From: Archivesica marissinica
Lineage: Eukaryota > Mollusca > Bivalvia > Venerida > Vesicomyidae
Length of the DNA: 64,000 bases
Assembly: GCA_014843695.1 (NCBI GenBank)
Contig: CM026404.1
Span: 55,283,018 to 55,347,017 of the forward strand
Direction of reading: 5' to 3'
Numbering within the stretch: position 1 is the stretch's first letter; the number at the start of each line of letters is the position of its first letter. Under the pieces are notes generated by a model. That model saw only the letters and a program-made list of their open reading frames with translations, made no database searches and had not been told where the DNA came from. Of the stretch, positions 19,111 through 31,914 are shown piece by piece. The position numbers and the translations under genes are program-made.

Positions 19111-20591
19111 TCTTTTTATCACATAAACCAAATACACAGTAAAAGTGTGTCACGATTGAACACACTTCCCCTTTAACAAATGAAAGCCAGAGTAGTACTG
19201 CGGTTTCTACTTAATGGGCCAAGAAAATAGTGCGACACTAAATACTCCATTTTTTAAAATGTTCTTCCTTTGTAAGCAGTTTATAAACTATCACAACATA
19301 TCATGTGCAACAATTCAATATTAAACACTTTTAAATTAGTTTCAAACAGTCCTTTTTAACAAATACAAAATGTACACGATGTTTTGGCAAATGACGTCAC
19401 ACTCAAAGTTACACAGCGCGTGCTAGTTCTGTTTAATCATATTTTATTTGCTATTTTACATATATATATCCCGGCGTGAAGAGTTTTCGCCCAGATGTTC
19501 GCCTAACTGTGGGAATAGCAAGTCGCGAGAGATCACGCAATATTTCACGCTCCAGTTACCGGAATTATAAATAAACATACCTTGTGCATTTCCAATCTAT
19601 TTCTAACTGATCATAATATATCAGACAAGGTAAATTAGCGGTGAAAACTTTAAACCTACCCCAGTTTTCACTAATTTCACTATATCCGTTTTATGTCACC
19701 ATATAAATATCATTTTTTAAAGAAATTGGCAATTTTTCTCCAAAATGACATATGCATCGTCTGCCACGCCAATATATTTACGAATAAAAATGTCATTATA
19801 GTCTCACTGCTCCGTGTTTATGAGTTATGTCAGTTATTACACACAAGGGGTCCTTATTCATAATATCGATTTTCCCCGTTTTTCGCCTTCAGGTCCATGT
19901 GTTTTCACAGAGGTTCTCCAACTGATATACATGGTTGTGTAAACCTAGTTATTCTCTGTTAGGCACCGTGTGATGTGTTCGATGGATGGGTCCAGTTACG
20001 GTTCTGCACCCAGTCATAGTAATTAGGAGGGGCGACGACTTCTTATGCCCCGTGTGTTTGTCTAAGTTAAACTAAATTAGTGTTTTAGATACAGTATATA
20101 GACAAAATGCTCTCCAACAAATGAATTTTGAGTGAAAATGATAAATTAAGCCTATTATTAAAGTAAGTGTTCCTTATTTATATTGTTTTGTTAAACAAAA
20201 CTGTTGCTTACATACTAATGCTCGCGCTGTAGGCAATTTCCACAGTTAGGCGAAAACATGTGACGTCATTCCGGATTACTGAGAATGAGGTACCGCTATT
20301 TTGTCAACTTTTCTCAATAAGTAAACAATCGGTTTTCTTCGAGATTTTGGGGAATGAAAGGTAAAATATTGTTTATTTGGTGACATAAATTGTTTGCAGT
20401 GTATGACAATTCTAAACATATAGGAGTCCGTTATGTACTACGTCGTCGAAAACCAGTAACACCGGGATAGTATATATAGACTTAACATTCATTATATGTG
20501 ATAAAATGCAAAGTGGGTTGGGCAACAAGTTCTAGCAACATTAGTAAACTGCCCAAGCAGCGGCGCGTGCTAGTTGATGTAAAAATGTATG
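19111..20591. other. Intron 4 sequence 3' of the Crypton-like gene
   Basis: No exon recognised. Inverted motifs occur: CGCCTAACTGTGGGAA near 19509 with TTCCACAGTTAGGCG near 20235, and AATGACGTCAC near 19389 with GTGACGTCATT near 20262. They might mark a non-autonomous element of ~0.9 kb. A reverse AATAAA near 20371 could serve the antisense gene. Confidence 0.4.
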
Positions 20592-22549
20592 TCACTGCGA
20601 ATCGCTATCGCTTTCAATGATTCTTAGACGTTTTCTTGGTGGATTAGATGGGGATACAGTTTTAGGGTTGTTAATGTAAACATTAAAAGTACCACCATGG
20701 ATTGGGCTAGCCAACATACTTTGGAATCCACCGGTCAGATTAATATTGGAGTTGGAATTGGTATTCATAGAAGTTGCCATGCTTGGTGACGAATATGTGT
20801 TGACCTGGTTTGGATATGCTGTGTAATGTGCTTTATCAGGCCTATCAGGATTTTGATGTACAGTGCTGTTGGACGAACTGTTAGACGAATACAGGATTTT
20901 GGATATTTCTTTGTGCTGATTTTGATTGATGTGACTGTAGTTGTTGATAGACGATACATTTTTGTGTCCAGAAATTTGCATTATGTGGTTTGCTGGAACG
21001 TTGCTATTGTTTAATTTTTGTATAAGATATTTACGTGCACTGTGATTGGACAGACGTTTATCAGTGTTTATCCCATAATTTTTAACCATACGTTTCATTA
21101 TTGATTGCATTTTGTTAACACCAACAGGATTACGCTTCAACCAGGTGTATTCATGACAAGGTAAGTGTTTTGTTGTAGCGGCAATGTAAACAGGATGGGT
21201 TGGTTCACAGTAACCACTGGGAGTTTCTTGGCATATAATATGTAAATTTGGACTGGGCATTTTCACCAGTTCTCGTTTTAGTTTGTCCCTCAGTAAATTC
21301 GAGATATTCATTTCCATTCTCATCTTCTTTCAAATTAATATCCCCCCAGCATATGTCACGATGTTCAGCACATCCTCTTAAACCAAAATGAACAGTATTG
21401 TAAAACCAAAGAGTTTGTAAAATGCTATCTGGAGTACTTGCACCCATTTGTTTGGTTTCCCATAAAACGGATAATTCTTCATCAGAGATGGTCTCACTCT
21501 TTCGTGGTTGGTTTCCTTTGCCATCTCGCTTAAGTTGTTTCTGTTTACTTTTCAAAACTTCTCGAACCTGAGCAAAACCTGGTCCAGTGGCAATGTACTC
21601 TCCATAAGTATACCTGAAAATATGAAATAGTGGACATAATATTAGGTCTAGATCTACTGTTGTATTTTTACAGATAATTACAGTATTTTTGGTTTATAAG
21701 ATACTGACTACTGTATACATTGAAACTTAAAACAGTTGTATGCTTACACGGCGGATCTAATGAAAAATGTATGGGACGTTTAACTAAAGTGATTAGCATT
21801 GGCCTATTAAATTGGATGACGCAAAAAGTGACGTATTATGGATCATCAAAATGGCGGACACGATTTGACAGCGTAGTTGTTTGTGATGTGTATTGTCGTG
21901 TTTTGAGATGATATTTACCAGTCCACGGATTATTAGAGGAGGATTAATTTACAAGTAAATTGTTTCATTTTACGATATTGTACCAGTTGTTAACTCGATA
22001 TTTTATGTTAAATGAATGGTCGTGGTTTTACCTACGTAGTTGTCTGTCGAAGCTTGAAACCATTCCCCTAACCTAAGGCTAGTCGGTTCATAGTCCTCGC
22101 CATTTGTCTTTTTCACACTCAGGAGAAAACGACTCAGTAGTGGGGTAAGTTCACGGACAGGAATTTCTTGGAGCAACCTTGCCTCGCCAACCGCGGGTTC
22201 GTTAAAAAATGAATTCAGCAATTTTAGGTCATCCATTGTATTGGTCAGAGTATTTTTATTTGATTGCTGATCTATAAATGTATTAATTTCAACAGTATTA
22301 ACAAGCTGGAATCTGGAGGTGTTATCTTTGCCAGTAGACTGCGTTGTTGTCGGCTGCATGGTCACTTCGTCCGGCTCCGGACCGTCCACACGGTTCAGTC
22401 TCTCCGTTTCTATTTCTAATTCTATCTGTATTACAAAGTCTAACCATAAAAAAGGTTCCGAAACCGCTATGCACTTTCTCCGTGAGCTGACCACCACCTT
22501 TACCGTCGATCTGGACAAAATCACCAACGCTTAACGGACGCTCCGCCAT
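20592..22549 (-). pseudogene. Crypton-like tyrosine recombinase (DUF3504-type), frames broken
   Basis: Antisense in intron 4. From the 5' side: ATG at 22549 (MAERPLSVGDFVQIDGKGGG), a shift into the frame with NTFIDQQSNKNTLTN and SRFLLSVKKTNGEDYEPTS, a donor-like TACGTAGGTAAAACC near 22036, and an acceptor TATTTTCAG near 21616. Next come VREVLKSKQKQLKRDGKGN and HFGLRGCAEHRDICWGD, then a frameshift in about 21205-21290 into the C-terminal frame. Recombinase residues are all visible: Arg in GLRGC, NHSARK, ISGHKN and Tyr in INNYSHI. The splice phases do not match (phase 0 or 1 versus the required 2), so three disruptions exist. Real decay and assembly indels cannot be told apart here. The Ser/Asn-rich tail ends PPRKRLRIIESDSDSQ. 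Confidence 0.7.
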
Positions 22550-22930
22550 GTTTATTTACTTTTTTGACAGCGCGTATGAATATACAAATAAAGTGATTCG
22601 CCCATGCATTTGCCTCATTTGCATATTTAATACACTAGTGTATTACCGAATTTATGACATGGCTTTATTAAACTCCCGCGCCGTAGTTTATGTCGTAGTT
22701 TATGTGATAATTATGTATAAAATACACTCAGATATTATCATTTCTCAAATGCCGCCAAAGTTATTGCATTGAAAGTTCCCATCGATAGAAAGCATAAAGT
22801 ACATTTTTTTATATCGATGAACCGCGAGACGCTTGGGGCGTTTTGCGCAAACACGATTTAATTTCACTTTTGATTAGTTTGTCAGTTAGTAATAATCACG
22901 TAGACAATATGTTACATTGTGTTTTATACA
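22550..22930. other. Intron 4, ancestral sequence upstream of exon A1
   Basis: The last ~110 bp (GATTTAATTTCACTTTTGAT TAGTTTGTCAGTTAGTAAT) matches the sequence just upstream of exons A2, A3, A4 and A5. In this copy the block is separated from A1 by about 540 bp of insertion. Confidence 0.6.
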
Positions 22931-23230
22931 TATTTATTCCACTATATACATTCACAAAATAATACAAGCTGTATGTTATCCTTAAATTGTTAAAACTATT
23001 AACACAATGTATTAATTGTATTTTTGTCTTTTAGGTGCTCGCTTTAACATGTTTTAATTATGCTATGTCCTGTGTTGTATTCATGTTTAAACCAACTTTT
23101 ATTTCTTAGTTGTTTTTTCTTATGTTTTGATTATAATATATGTTTGTCCGAAAAATAGCTTATTAGCTAATGTTATTTGTAAATGTAATCCGACGTTAAA
23201 TAAAGCTTCTTGTATCTTGTATCTTGTACA
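22931..23230 (+). mobile_element. LINE 3' end with TATCTTG tail
   Basis: Non-coding segment ending AATAAAGCTTCTTGTATCTT GTATCTTGTAC, a short tandem tail typical of CR1-type LINEs. It also holds CATGTTTAAACCAAC. It interrupts the conserved pre-A intron sequence. Confidence 0.5.
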
Positions 23231-23475
23231 CGAACTCAAAGAAGTAAGTATATAGGAAAGGATTAAAACAGAAGCAGAGCTTATAATAGTTTCTCTCCTT
23301 GCAGTTCAAAATACCAAGTGTGCATATTGCTTAGAAATGACAGAAATGAAATACCGGCATGAATGCAGAAGTAAGAGTAGATGTTTGGGAAGGTAGCGCA
23401 CAGGCAGACAGGGGTAAAGTCATCAAGTGCATGTCTTATATACACGGGGGTCTTATATACATTTTATACCTTCAG

Positions 23476-23595
23476 ATGGAACTTGAAGGATGTTACCAGA
23501 AGGTTCAAGTTGAGAACGTCCGACTGGATGTGGATCTTATACACGAGAAACAGAAAACGGATATGCTACAGCGAGATCTGGCAGATTCTCAGAAG
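23476..23595 (+). CDS. Coiled-coil gene, exon A1
   Basis: 120 nt, phase 0 to phase 0, acceptor ACCTTCAG, donor GTTGGT. Encodes MELEGCYQKVQVENVRLDVD and a second half LIHEKQKTDMLQRDLADSQK. First of five A exons; all are 40 residues with conserved MELE, VQVEN, RLD, HEK and DMLQRDL. Together with exon B it forms a 112-residue repeat predicted to be coiled coil. Confidence 0.88.
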
Positions 23596-23810
23596 GTTGG
23601 TTGTGCTATACTTGTCGTTTGCTTTCTGTAGATAAATTTGCATATTCAAACAAGTCAACTTGTTTAGCAGTTGGTGGAGGGTCGTCAAGCTCAACACCAT
23701 GATTGGCAGACTCAAAACAGACCATGGAATAGCTGATGTTGATGCAGTGGAGGGTGCAAACTCCACACGATGGTGGTCAGACTCAAATGAGACCATTAAA
23801 CAAGTCTGTT

Positions 23811-24043
23811 TATACAAATTTATTTTAGCTCGATTGCGAAACAAGTTATTTCAACTTATATAAATCACTCTCGAGACCTCATTCCTGATGTAATCCATCG
23901 CCACGAGGGAGAGAGAAGAGGCAACGTGGAATTTAAATGCCTTGCCTAAGGGCACAATAGTAACGGCTCCAGTGGGGCTTGAACTCCGGACCTTTCGCAC
24001 CTGAAGCGAACGCACATCCACTGCGCTATCACGACTTCCACAT
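23811..24043 (-). mobile_element. SINE-A in the A1-B1 intron
   Basis: Complete reverse SINE-A with perfect target duplication AACAAGTCTGTT (23799-23810 and 24044-24055). It inserted at the edge of what became the 33-bp satellite. Confidence 0.93.
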
Positions 24044-24055
24044 AACAAGTCTGTT

Positions 24056-26695
24056 GTGCAGGGGATATTAAATAGTTAGTGGGTGATTGTATTGTGCAGG
24101 GGATATTAAATAGTTAGTGGGTGGTTGTGCAGGGGATATTAAATAGTTAGTGGGTGGTTGTGCAGGGGATATTAAATAGTTAGTGGGTGGTTGTGCAGGG
24201 GATATTAAATAGTTAGTGGGTGGTTGTGCAGGGGATATTAAATAGTTAGTGGGTGGTTGTGCAGGGGATATTAAATAGTTAGTGGGTGGTTGTGCAGGGG
24301 ATATTAAATAGTTAGTGGGTGGTTGTGCAGGGGATATTAAATAGTTAGTGGGTGGTTGTGCAGGGGATATTAAATAGTTAGTGGGTGGTTGTGCAGGGGA
24401 TATTAAATAGTTAGTGGGTGGTTGTGCAGGGGATATTAAATAGTTAGTGGGTGGTTGTGCAGGGGATATTAAATAGTTAGTGGGTGGTTGTGCAGGGGAT
24501 ATTAAATAGTTAGTGGGTGGTTGTGCAGGGGATATTAAATAGTTAGTGGGTGGTTGTGCAGGGGATATTAAATAGTTAGTGGGTGGTTGTGCAGGGGATA
24601 TTAAATAGTTAGTGGGTGGTTGTGCAGGGGATATTAAATAGTTAGTGGGTGGTTGTGCAGGGGATATTAAATAGTTAGTGGGTGGTTGTGCAGGGGATAT
24701 TAAATAGTTAGTGGGTGGTTGTGCAGGGGATATTAAATAGTTAGTGGGTGGTTGTGCAGGGGATATTAAATAGTTAGTGGGTGGTTGTGCAGGGGATATT
24801 AAATAGTTAGTGGGTGGTTGTGCAGGGGATATTAAATAGTTAGTGGGTGGTTGTGCAGGGGATATTAAATAGTTAGTGGGTGGTTGTGCAGGGGATATTA
24901 AATAGTTAGTGGGTGGTTGTGCAGGGGATATTAAATAGTTAGTGGGTGGTTGTGCAGGGGATATTAAATAGTTAGTGGGTGGTTGTGCAGGGGATATTAA
25001 ATAGTTAGTGGGTGGTTGTGCAGGGGATATTAAATAGTTAGTGGGTGGTTGTGCAGGGGATATTAAATAGTTAGTGGGTGGTTGTGCAGGGGATATTAAA
25101 TAGTTAGTGGGTGGTTGTGCAGGGGATATTAAATAGTTAGTGGGTGGTTGTGCAGGGGATATTAAATAGTTAGTGGGTGGTTGTGCAGGGGATATTAAAT
25201 AGTTAGTGGGTGGTTGTGCAGGGGATATTAAATAGTTAGTGGGTGGTTGTGCAGGGGATATTAAATAGTTAGTGGGTGGTTGTGCAGGGGATATTAAATA
25301 GTTAGTGGGTGGTTGTGCAGGGGATATTAAATAGTTAGTGGGTGGTTGTGCAGGGGATATTAAATAGTTAGTGGGTGGTTGTGCAGGGGATATTAAATAG
25401 TTAGTGGGTGGTTGTGCAGGGGATATTAAATAGTTAGTGGGTGGTTGTGCAGGGGATATTAAATAGTTAGTGGGTGGTTGTGCAGGGGATATTAAATAGT
25501 TAGTGGGTGGTTGTGCAGGGGATATTAAATAGTTAGTGGGTGGTTGTGCAGGGGATATTAAATAGTTAGTGGGTGGTTGTGCAGGGGATATTAAATAGTT
25601 AGTGGGTGGTTGTGCAGGGGATATTAAATAGTTAGTGGGTGGTTGTGCAGGGGATATTAAATAGTTAGTGGGTGGTTGTGCAGGGGATATTAAATAGTTA
25701 GTGGGTGGTTGTGCAGGGGATATTAAATAGTTAGTGGGTGGTTGTGCAGGGGATATTAAATAGTTAGTGGGTGGTTGTGCAGGGGATATTAAATAGTTAG
25801 TGGGTGGTTGTGCAGGGGATATTAAATAGTTAGTGGGTGGTTGTGCAGGGGATATTAAATAGTTAGTGGGTGGTTGTGCAGGGGATATTAATAGTTAGTG
25901 GGTGGTTGTGCAGGGATATTAAATAGTTAGTGGGTGGTTGTGCAGGGATATTAAATAGTTAGTGGGTGGTTGTGCAGGGGATATTAAATAGTTAGTGGGT
26001 GGTTGTGCAGGGGATATTAAATAGTTAGTGGGTGGTTGTGCAGGGGATATTAAATAGTTAGTGGGTGGTTGTGCAGGGGATATTAAATAGTTAGTGGGTG
26101 GTTGTGCAGGGGATATTAAATAGTTAGTGGGTGGTTGTGCAGGGGATATTAAATAGTTAGTGGGTGGTTGTGCAGGGGATATTAAATAGTTAGTGGGTGG
26201 TTGTGCAGGGGATATTAAATAGTTAGTGGGTGGTTGTGCAGGGGATATTAAATAGTTAGTGGGTGGTTGTGCAGGGGATATTAAATAGTTAGTGGGTGGT
26301 TGTGCAGGGGATATTAAATAGTTAGTGGGTGGTTGTGCAGGGATATTAAATAGTTAGTGGGTGGTTGTGCAGGGATATTAAATAGTTAGTGGGTGGTTGT
26401 GCAGGGGATATTAAATAGTTAGTGGGTGGTTGTGCAGGGGATATTAAATAGTTAGTGGGTGGTTGTGCAGGGGATATTAAATAGTTAGTGGGTGGTTGTG
26501 CAGGGGATATTAAATAGTTAGTGGGTGGTTGTGCAGGGGATATTAAATAGTTAGTGGGTGGTTGTGCAGGGGATATTAAATAGTTAGTGGGTGGTTGTGC
26601 AGGGGATATTAAATAGTTAGTGGGTGGTTGTGCAGGGGATATTAAATAGTTAGTGGGTGGTTGTGCAGGGGATATTATATAGTTAGTGGGTGGTA
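24056..26695. repeat. 33-bp satellite array, about 80 copies
   Basis: Unit GGGGATATTAAATAGTTAGT plus GGGTGGTTGTGCA, almost uniform, with occasional one-base losses (near 25890-25960 and 26340). The unit resembles the intronic seed GAAATAGTTGGTGGTGCAGG present in every A-B intron, so it likely grew from that seed. It lacks the CATGGG variant seen in the array after the gap. Confidence 0.97.
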
Positions 26696-26906
26696 CAGTG
26701 GGAGTGCAAGCCTACTACCATCGTTGTCAGATGCAAACCAGACCACTACATAGTTTGTGGTGCAGGGTAGAATGCAAGCTTAATTAATATATTGAAAGAT
26801 AAATGTGTTACCAAATTGCAGCTTATATACTGGAATACCATTAAGATTCATATTATATAAACCATTTCAATACAGTTAATTTGCAGATATTAAATAAGTA
26901 TGACAG

Positions 26907-27012
26907 ACACGTGGCCAGTTCCAGCGGAAATGGAGGTGTAGAAGTTCCAGCAGGAGCACAGACTAGAGAAACAGAAGATATGCTACAGCGTGATCTTTCC
27001 GATTCTCAGAAG
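26907..27012 (+). pseudogene. Dead hybrid exon: B start fused to A end (copy 1)
   Basis: Begins like exon B (TATGACAG then ACACGTGGCCAGTTCC) and ends like exon A (ATGCTACAGCGTGATC, CTCAGAAG). The B frame meets TAG, the A frame differs from the B frame, and the donor is GC (GCTTGTTG) where A exons have GT. It marks a pair lost by deletion between B and A. Confidence 0.7.
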
Positions 27013-27089
27013 GCTTGTTGTGTTATACTCGTCGTCTGCGTTGTGTTAATTAACACTGCATATTTAACCTAGTGAGCTTGTGTTGCAAT

Positions 27090-27425
27090 TGGTGAATCAA
27101 GCTCAACACAATTGCTTGTCAGTCTTAAATCAGACCATAACATAGATTGTGGTGCAGCAGAGGAGGGGTGCAAGCTCAACATCACCATTGTCAGTCTGAA
27201 ATCAGACCATGAAATAGTTTGTGGTGGTGCAGAGGAGGGGTGCAAGCTCAACCATTGTCAGTCTGAAATCAGACCATAAAATAGATTGTGGTGCAGCAGA
27301 GGAGGGGTGCAAGCTCAACACCACCATTGTCAGTCTGAAATCAGACCATAAAATAGTTTGTGGTGGTGCAGGGGAGGTTGTAAGATTAGCACCATGATTG
27401 TCAGTCTCAAATCAAACCATCAAAA
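27090..27425. repeat. ~71-bp degenerate tandem repeat in the A1-B1 intron
   Basis: About four to five units of GCAAGCTCAACACCACCATT GTCAGTCTGAAATCAGACCA with GTGGTGCAGAGGAGGGG. This is the short form of the array that reaches ~33 copies in the A4-B4 intron. Confidence 0.85.
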
Positions 27426-27547
27426 AGTTAAACACAATGAAAGATAAACGTGTTACCAAACTGCAGATTATATTATGAAATATCAGTAATGTTCCTATGA
27501 TATAAACCAATCGATAAAGTTAATGTGCATACATTTTATTATGACAG

Positions 27548-27763
27548 GCACGTGACCAGTTCGAGAAGGAACGCAGGGCCTTGGAAATGGAGATAGAGTT
27601 TTTCAGGCATGAATACGACAGTTCTCAGGAACTCACCCGCGACATTGAGAAACGCATGGGCGAGCTGGTAGAGGAAACTGGTAGATTGAAACAGAGTCAC
27701 ATCGACAGTTCCCAGCAGCTATCAGACACAATGGCAGCCATGCAGATTATCAGTAATTCAAAG
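27548..27763 (+). CDS. Coiled-coil gene, exon B1 (copy 1)
   Basis: 216 nt, phase 0 both ends, acceptor TTATGACAG, donor GTGACA. 72 residues starting ARDQFEKERRALEMEIEFF, with SSQELTRDIEKRMGELVEET in the middle and a conserved end ISNSK. Strong helix and heptad character. A near-identical exon lies at 34857; if the assembly is correct both could be spliced in frame. Confidence 0.88.
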
Positions 27764-27805
27764 GTGACAATTTGTTCATATATTGACTATTTTTCCTACC
27801 ATGAG

Positions 27806-27960
27806 CTCATTGTAAGCAGGACACGGTGGTCTAGCCTATGCCGTCTGTCTCTCAAACGAATCATGGCGAATTGGATTCTTGATCAAAGCGTGTATTGCCT
27901 GTCCTTGCTAGACGTTGTGACACGTGTTGTCATAAAATAATGAAGACCACATGTTATATC
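27806..27960 (+). mobile_element. SINE-E relic in the intron after B1
   Basis: GACACGGTGGTCTAG, CCGTCTGTCTCTCAAACGAA and TTGGATTCTTGAT match a decayed tRNA-like head also found after B2, B3, B4 and B5. Its shared position shows it predates the exon-pair duplications. Confidence 0.55.
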
Positions 27961-28142
27961 GCCCTCGAACTTTAGAAAGATCACAATTCAAAAACAGCAA
28001 CTAATATCGACATCATCTGAACATTCAATCTACCGGTTTGTTTTGTCACACCCACTTTAGCGGAAAGCGAGACGAAGCTGCTGTCAATTTTCCGGCGACG
28101 ATTCCGAAAATTGCGCACGCACGCACGCAAGCACACACACAC

Positions 28143-30690
28143 ACACAAGTTCTAATGCTCTACACCCCACACAACAAGTCGAGTTATAATGCTCTACACT
28201 CACACAACAAGTCGAGTTCTAATGCTCTACACCCACAACACACTGAGTTCTAATGCTCTACACCCCGCAGCAAGCCGAGTTCTAATGCTCTACACCCCCC
28301 ACACAACTAGTCAAGTTCTAATGCTCTACACCCACACAACAAATCGAGTTCTAATGCTCTACACTCACACAGCAGTCGAGTTCTAATGCTCTATACTCAC
28401 ACAACACATCGAGTTCTAATGCTCTACACCCCACACACAACAAGTCGAGTTCTAATGCTCTACACTCACACAACACGTCGAGTTCTAATGCTCTACACCC
28501 ACACAACAAGTCAAGATCTAATGCTCTACACCCACACAACAAGTCGAGTTATAATGCTCTACACCCACAACACACCGAGTTCTAATGCTCTACACCCACA
28601 AAACAAGTCGAGTTCTAATAATCTACATCCACATCAAGTCGAGTTCTAATACTCTACATCCACAACAAGTCGAGTTCGAATGCTCTACACCCATACAACA
28701 AGTCAAGTTCGATTGCTCTACACTCACACAACACGTCGAGTTCTAATGCTCTACACCCACACAACAAGTCGAGTTCGAATGCTCTACACTCACACAACAC
28801 GTCGAGTTTGAATGCTCTACACTCACACAACACATCGAGTTCTAATGCTCTACACCCACACAACAAGTCGAGTTCGAATGCTCTACACCATACAACAAGT
28901 CGAGTTCTAATGCTCTACACCCACACAACATGTCAAGTTCGAATGCTCTACACCCACACAACACGTCGAGTTCTAATGCTCTACACCACACAACACATCG
29001 AGTTCTAATACTCTACACTCACACAACACGTCACGTTCTAATGCTCTACACCCCCCAACAGTCGAGTTCGAATGCTCTACACCCACACAACAAGTCGAGT
29101 TCGAATGCTCTACACCCATACAACAAGTCAAGTTCGATTGCTCTACACTCACACAACACGTCGAGTTCTAATGCTCTACACCCACACAACAAGTCGAGTT
29201 CGAATGCTCTACACCCATACAACAAGTGAGTTCGAATGCTCTACACTCACACAACACGTCAAGTTCTAATGCTCTACACCAGACAACACATCAAGTTCTA
29301 ATGCTATACACTCACACAACATATCACGTTCTAATGCTCTACACCCCCCAACAAGTCGAGTTCTAATGCTCTACACCCACACAACACATCGAGTTCTAAT
29401 ACTCTACACTCACACAACACGTCAAGTTCTAATACTCTACACCCCACACAATAGGTCGAGTTCTAATGCTCTACACCCACACAACAAGTTGAGTTAGAAT
29501 GCTCTACACCCATACAACAAGTCAAGTTCGAATACTCTACACTCACACAACACGTCGAGTTCGAATGCTCTACACTCACACAACAAGTCGAGTTCTAATG
29601 CTCTACACCCACAACACACTGAGTTCTAATGCTCTACACCCCGCAGCAATCCGAGTTCTAATGCTCTACACCCACACACCTAGTCAAGTTCTAATGCTCT
29701 ACACCCAAACAACATGTCAAGTTCTAATGCTCTACACTCACACAACAGTCGAGTTCTAATGCTCTACACTCACACAACAAGTCGAGTTCTAATGATCTAC
29801 ACCCACACACAACACGTCGAGTTCTAATGCTCTACACCCACACAACAAGTCGAGTTCGAATGCTCTACACCCATACAACAAGTCGAGTTCGAATGCTCTA
29901 CACTCACACAACACGTCGAGTTCTAATGCTCTACACCAGACAACACATCAAGTTCTAATGCTCTACACCCACACAACATATCATGTTCTAATGCTCTACA
30001 CCCCCCACAAGTCGAGTTCTAATGCTCTACACCCACACAACACATCGAGTTCTAATACTCTACACTCACACAACACGTCAAGTTCTAATACTCTACACCC
30101 CACACAATAGGTCGAGTTCTAATGCTCTACACCCACACAACAAGTTGAGTTAGAATGCTCTACACCCATACAACAAGTCAAGTTCGAATACTCTACACTC
30201 ACACAACACGTCGAGTTCGAATGCTCTACACCCATACAACAATTCGAGTTCGAATGCTCTACACTCACACAACACGTCGAGTTCCAATGCTCTACACTCA
30301 CACAACACATCGAGTTCTAATGCTCTACACCATACACCCCATCAAGTTCTAATGCTCTACACCCCCATACAACATGCCACATTCTAATGCTCTACACCAC
30401 ACACAACATGTCAAGTTCTAATGATCTACACCAGACACCACATCAAGTTCTAATGCTCTACACTCACACACATCACTCAGTTCTAATGCTATACACCCCC
30501 ACACAACACGTCGAGTTCTAATGATCTACACCCACACAACAAGTCGAGTTCTAATGCTCTACACTCACACAACAATGGTTTTTTTGGTCGAGTTCTAATG
30601 CTCTACACCCAGCAGCAAGCCGAGTTCTAATGCTCTACACACACAAAACTAGTCGAGTTCTAATGATCTACATCAACACACGGGTAATCG
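28143..30690. repeat. 33-bp minisatellite, about 77 copies (copy 1)
   Basis: Unit GTCGAGTTCTAATGCTCTAC plus ACCCACACAACAA with many variants. The unit length is a multiple of three and often lacks stops, so long repetitive open frames appear; they are not genes. Related to the array at 35452-40318. Confidence 0.95.
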
Positions 30691-30704
30691 AGCTGTACAT
30701 ACAG

Positions 30705-31914
30705 GTATTGTACATCGGGTATGTAGGTATTGACAGCGGGTATTGTAGGGATGTCACGGGTATTGTACATCAGGTATAAGTTACAGCATACCCACATCAG
30801 GTATGTACAGGTATGTACCCACAACATTGTAGGTATCTAGGTATCCACAAGCATGTCAAGTTATGGTATTCACACGCGTACAAAGGTATTGTACAGCCCC
30901 CAACATACATCGGGTATTGTAGGTATTGTAGGTATTGTACATCGGGTATTGTAGGTATTGTACAGCGGGTATTGTAGGTATTGTAGGTATTGTACAGCGG
31001 GTATTGTAGGTATTGTAGGTATTGTACATCGGGTATTGTAGGTATTGTACATCTGGTATTGTACATCGGGTATTGTACATCAGGTATTGTACATCGGGTA
31101 TTGTACAGCGGGTATTGTACATCAGGTATTGTACATCGGGTATTGTACAGCGGGTATTGTAGGTATTGTACATCGGGTATTGTACAGCGGGTATTGTACA
31201 GCGGGTATTGTAGGTATTGTACATCGGGTATTGTACATCAGGTATTGTACATCAGGTATTGTACATCAGGTATTGTACATCGGGTATTGTACAGCGGGTA
31301 TTGTAGGTATTGTACATCGTGTATTGTACATCGGGTATTGTACATCGGGTATTGTAGGTATTGTACATCGTGTATTGTACATCGTGTATTGTACAGCGGG
31401 TATTGTAGGTATTGTACATCAGGTATTGTAGGTATTGTACATCAGGTATTGTAGGTATTGTACATCGTGTATTGTACAGCGGGTATTGTAGGTATTGTAC
31501 ATCGGGTATTGTAGGTATTGTACATCAGGTATTGTACATCGGGTATTGTACATCAGGTATTGTAGGTATTGTACAGCGGGTATTGTAGGTATTGTACATC
31601 AGGTATTGTACATCGGGTATTGTACATCGGGTATTGTAGGTATTGTACAGCGGGTATTGTACATCGGGTATTGTACATCAGGTATTGTACATCGGGTATT
31701 GTAGGTATTGTACAGCGGGTATTGTAGGTATTGTACATCGGGTATTGTACATCAGGTATTGTACAGCGGGTATTGTACATCAGGTATTGTAGGTATTGTA
31801 CAGCGGGTATTGTAGGTATTGTAGGTATTGTACAGCGGGTATTGTAGGTATTGTACATCGTGTATTGTAGGTATTGTACAGCGGGTATTGTACATCGGGT
31901 ATTGTAGGTATTGT
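30705..31914. repeat. 14/9-bp array (CATCGGGTATTGTA / GGTATTGTA), cut by gap
   Basis: Mixed units CATCGGGTATTGTA, CAGCGGGTATTGTA and GGTATTGTA for about 1.2 kb, running straight into the Ns. It is absent after the matching minisatellite of the second copy (which leads to unique sequence at 40320). Confidence 0.95.

Noticed and set aside
20765..20959. Additional small open frames on both strands within the Crypton-like gene
   Set aside because: Shadow frames of the recombinase C-terminal part without independent support.
28189..30352. Long open frames with a repeating 11-residue motif
   Set aside because: They are translations of a 33-bp minisatellite with few stops; frames occur on both strands and stop at array variants.
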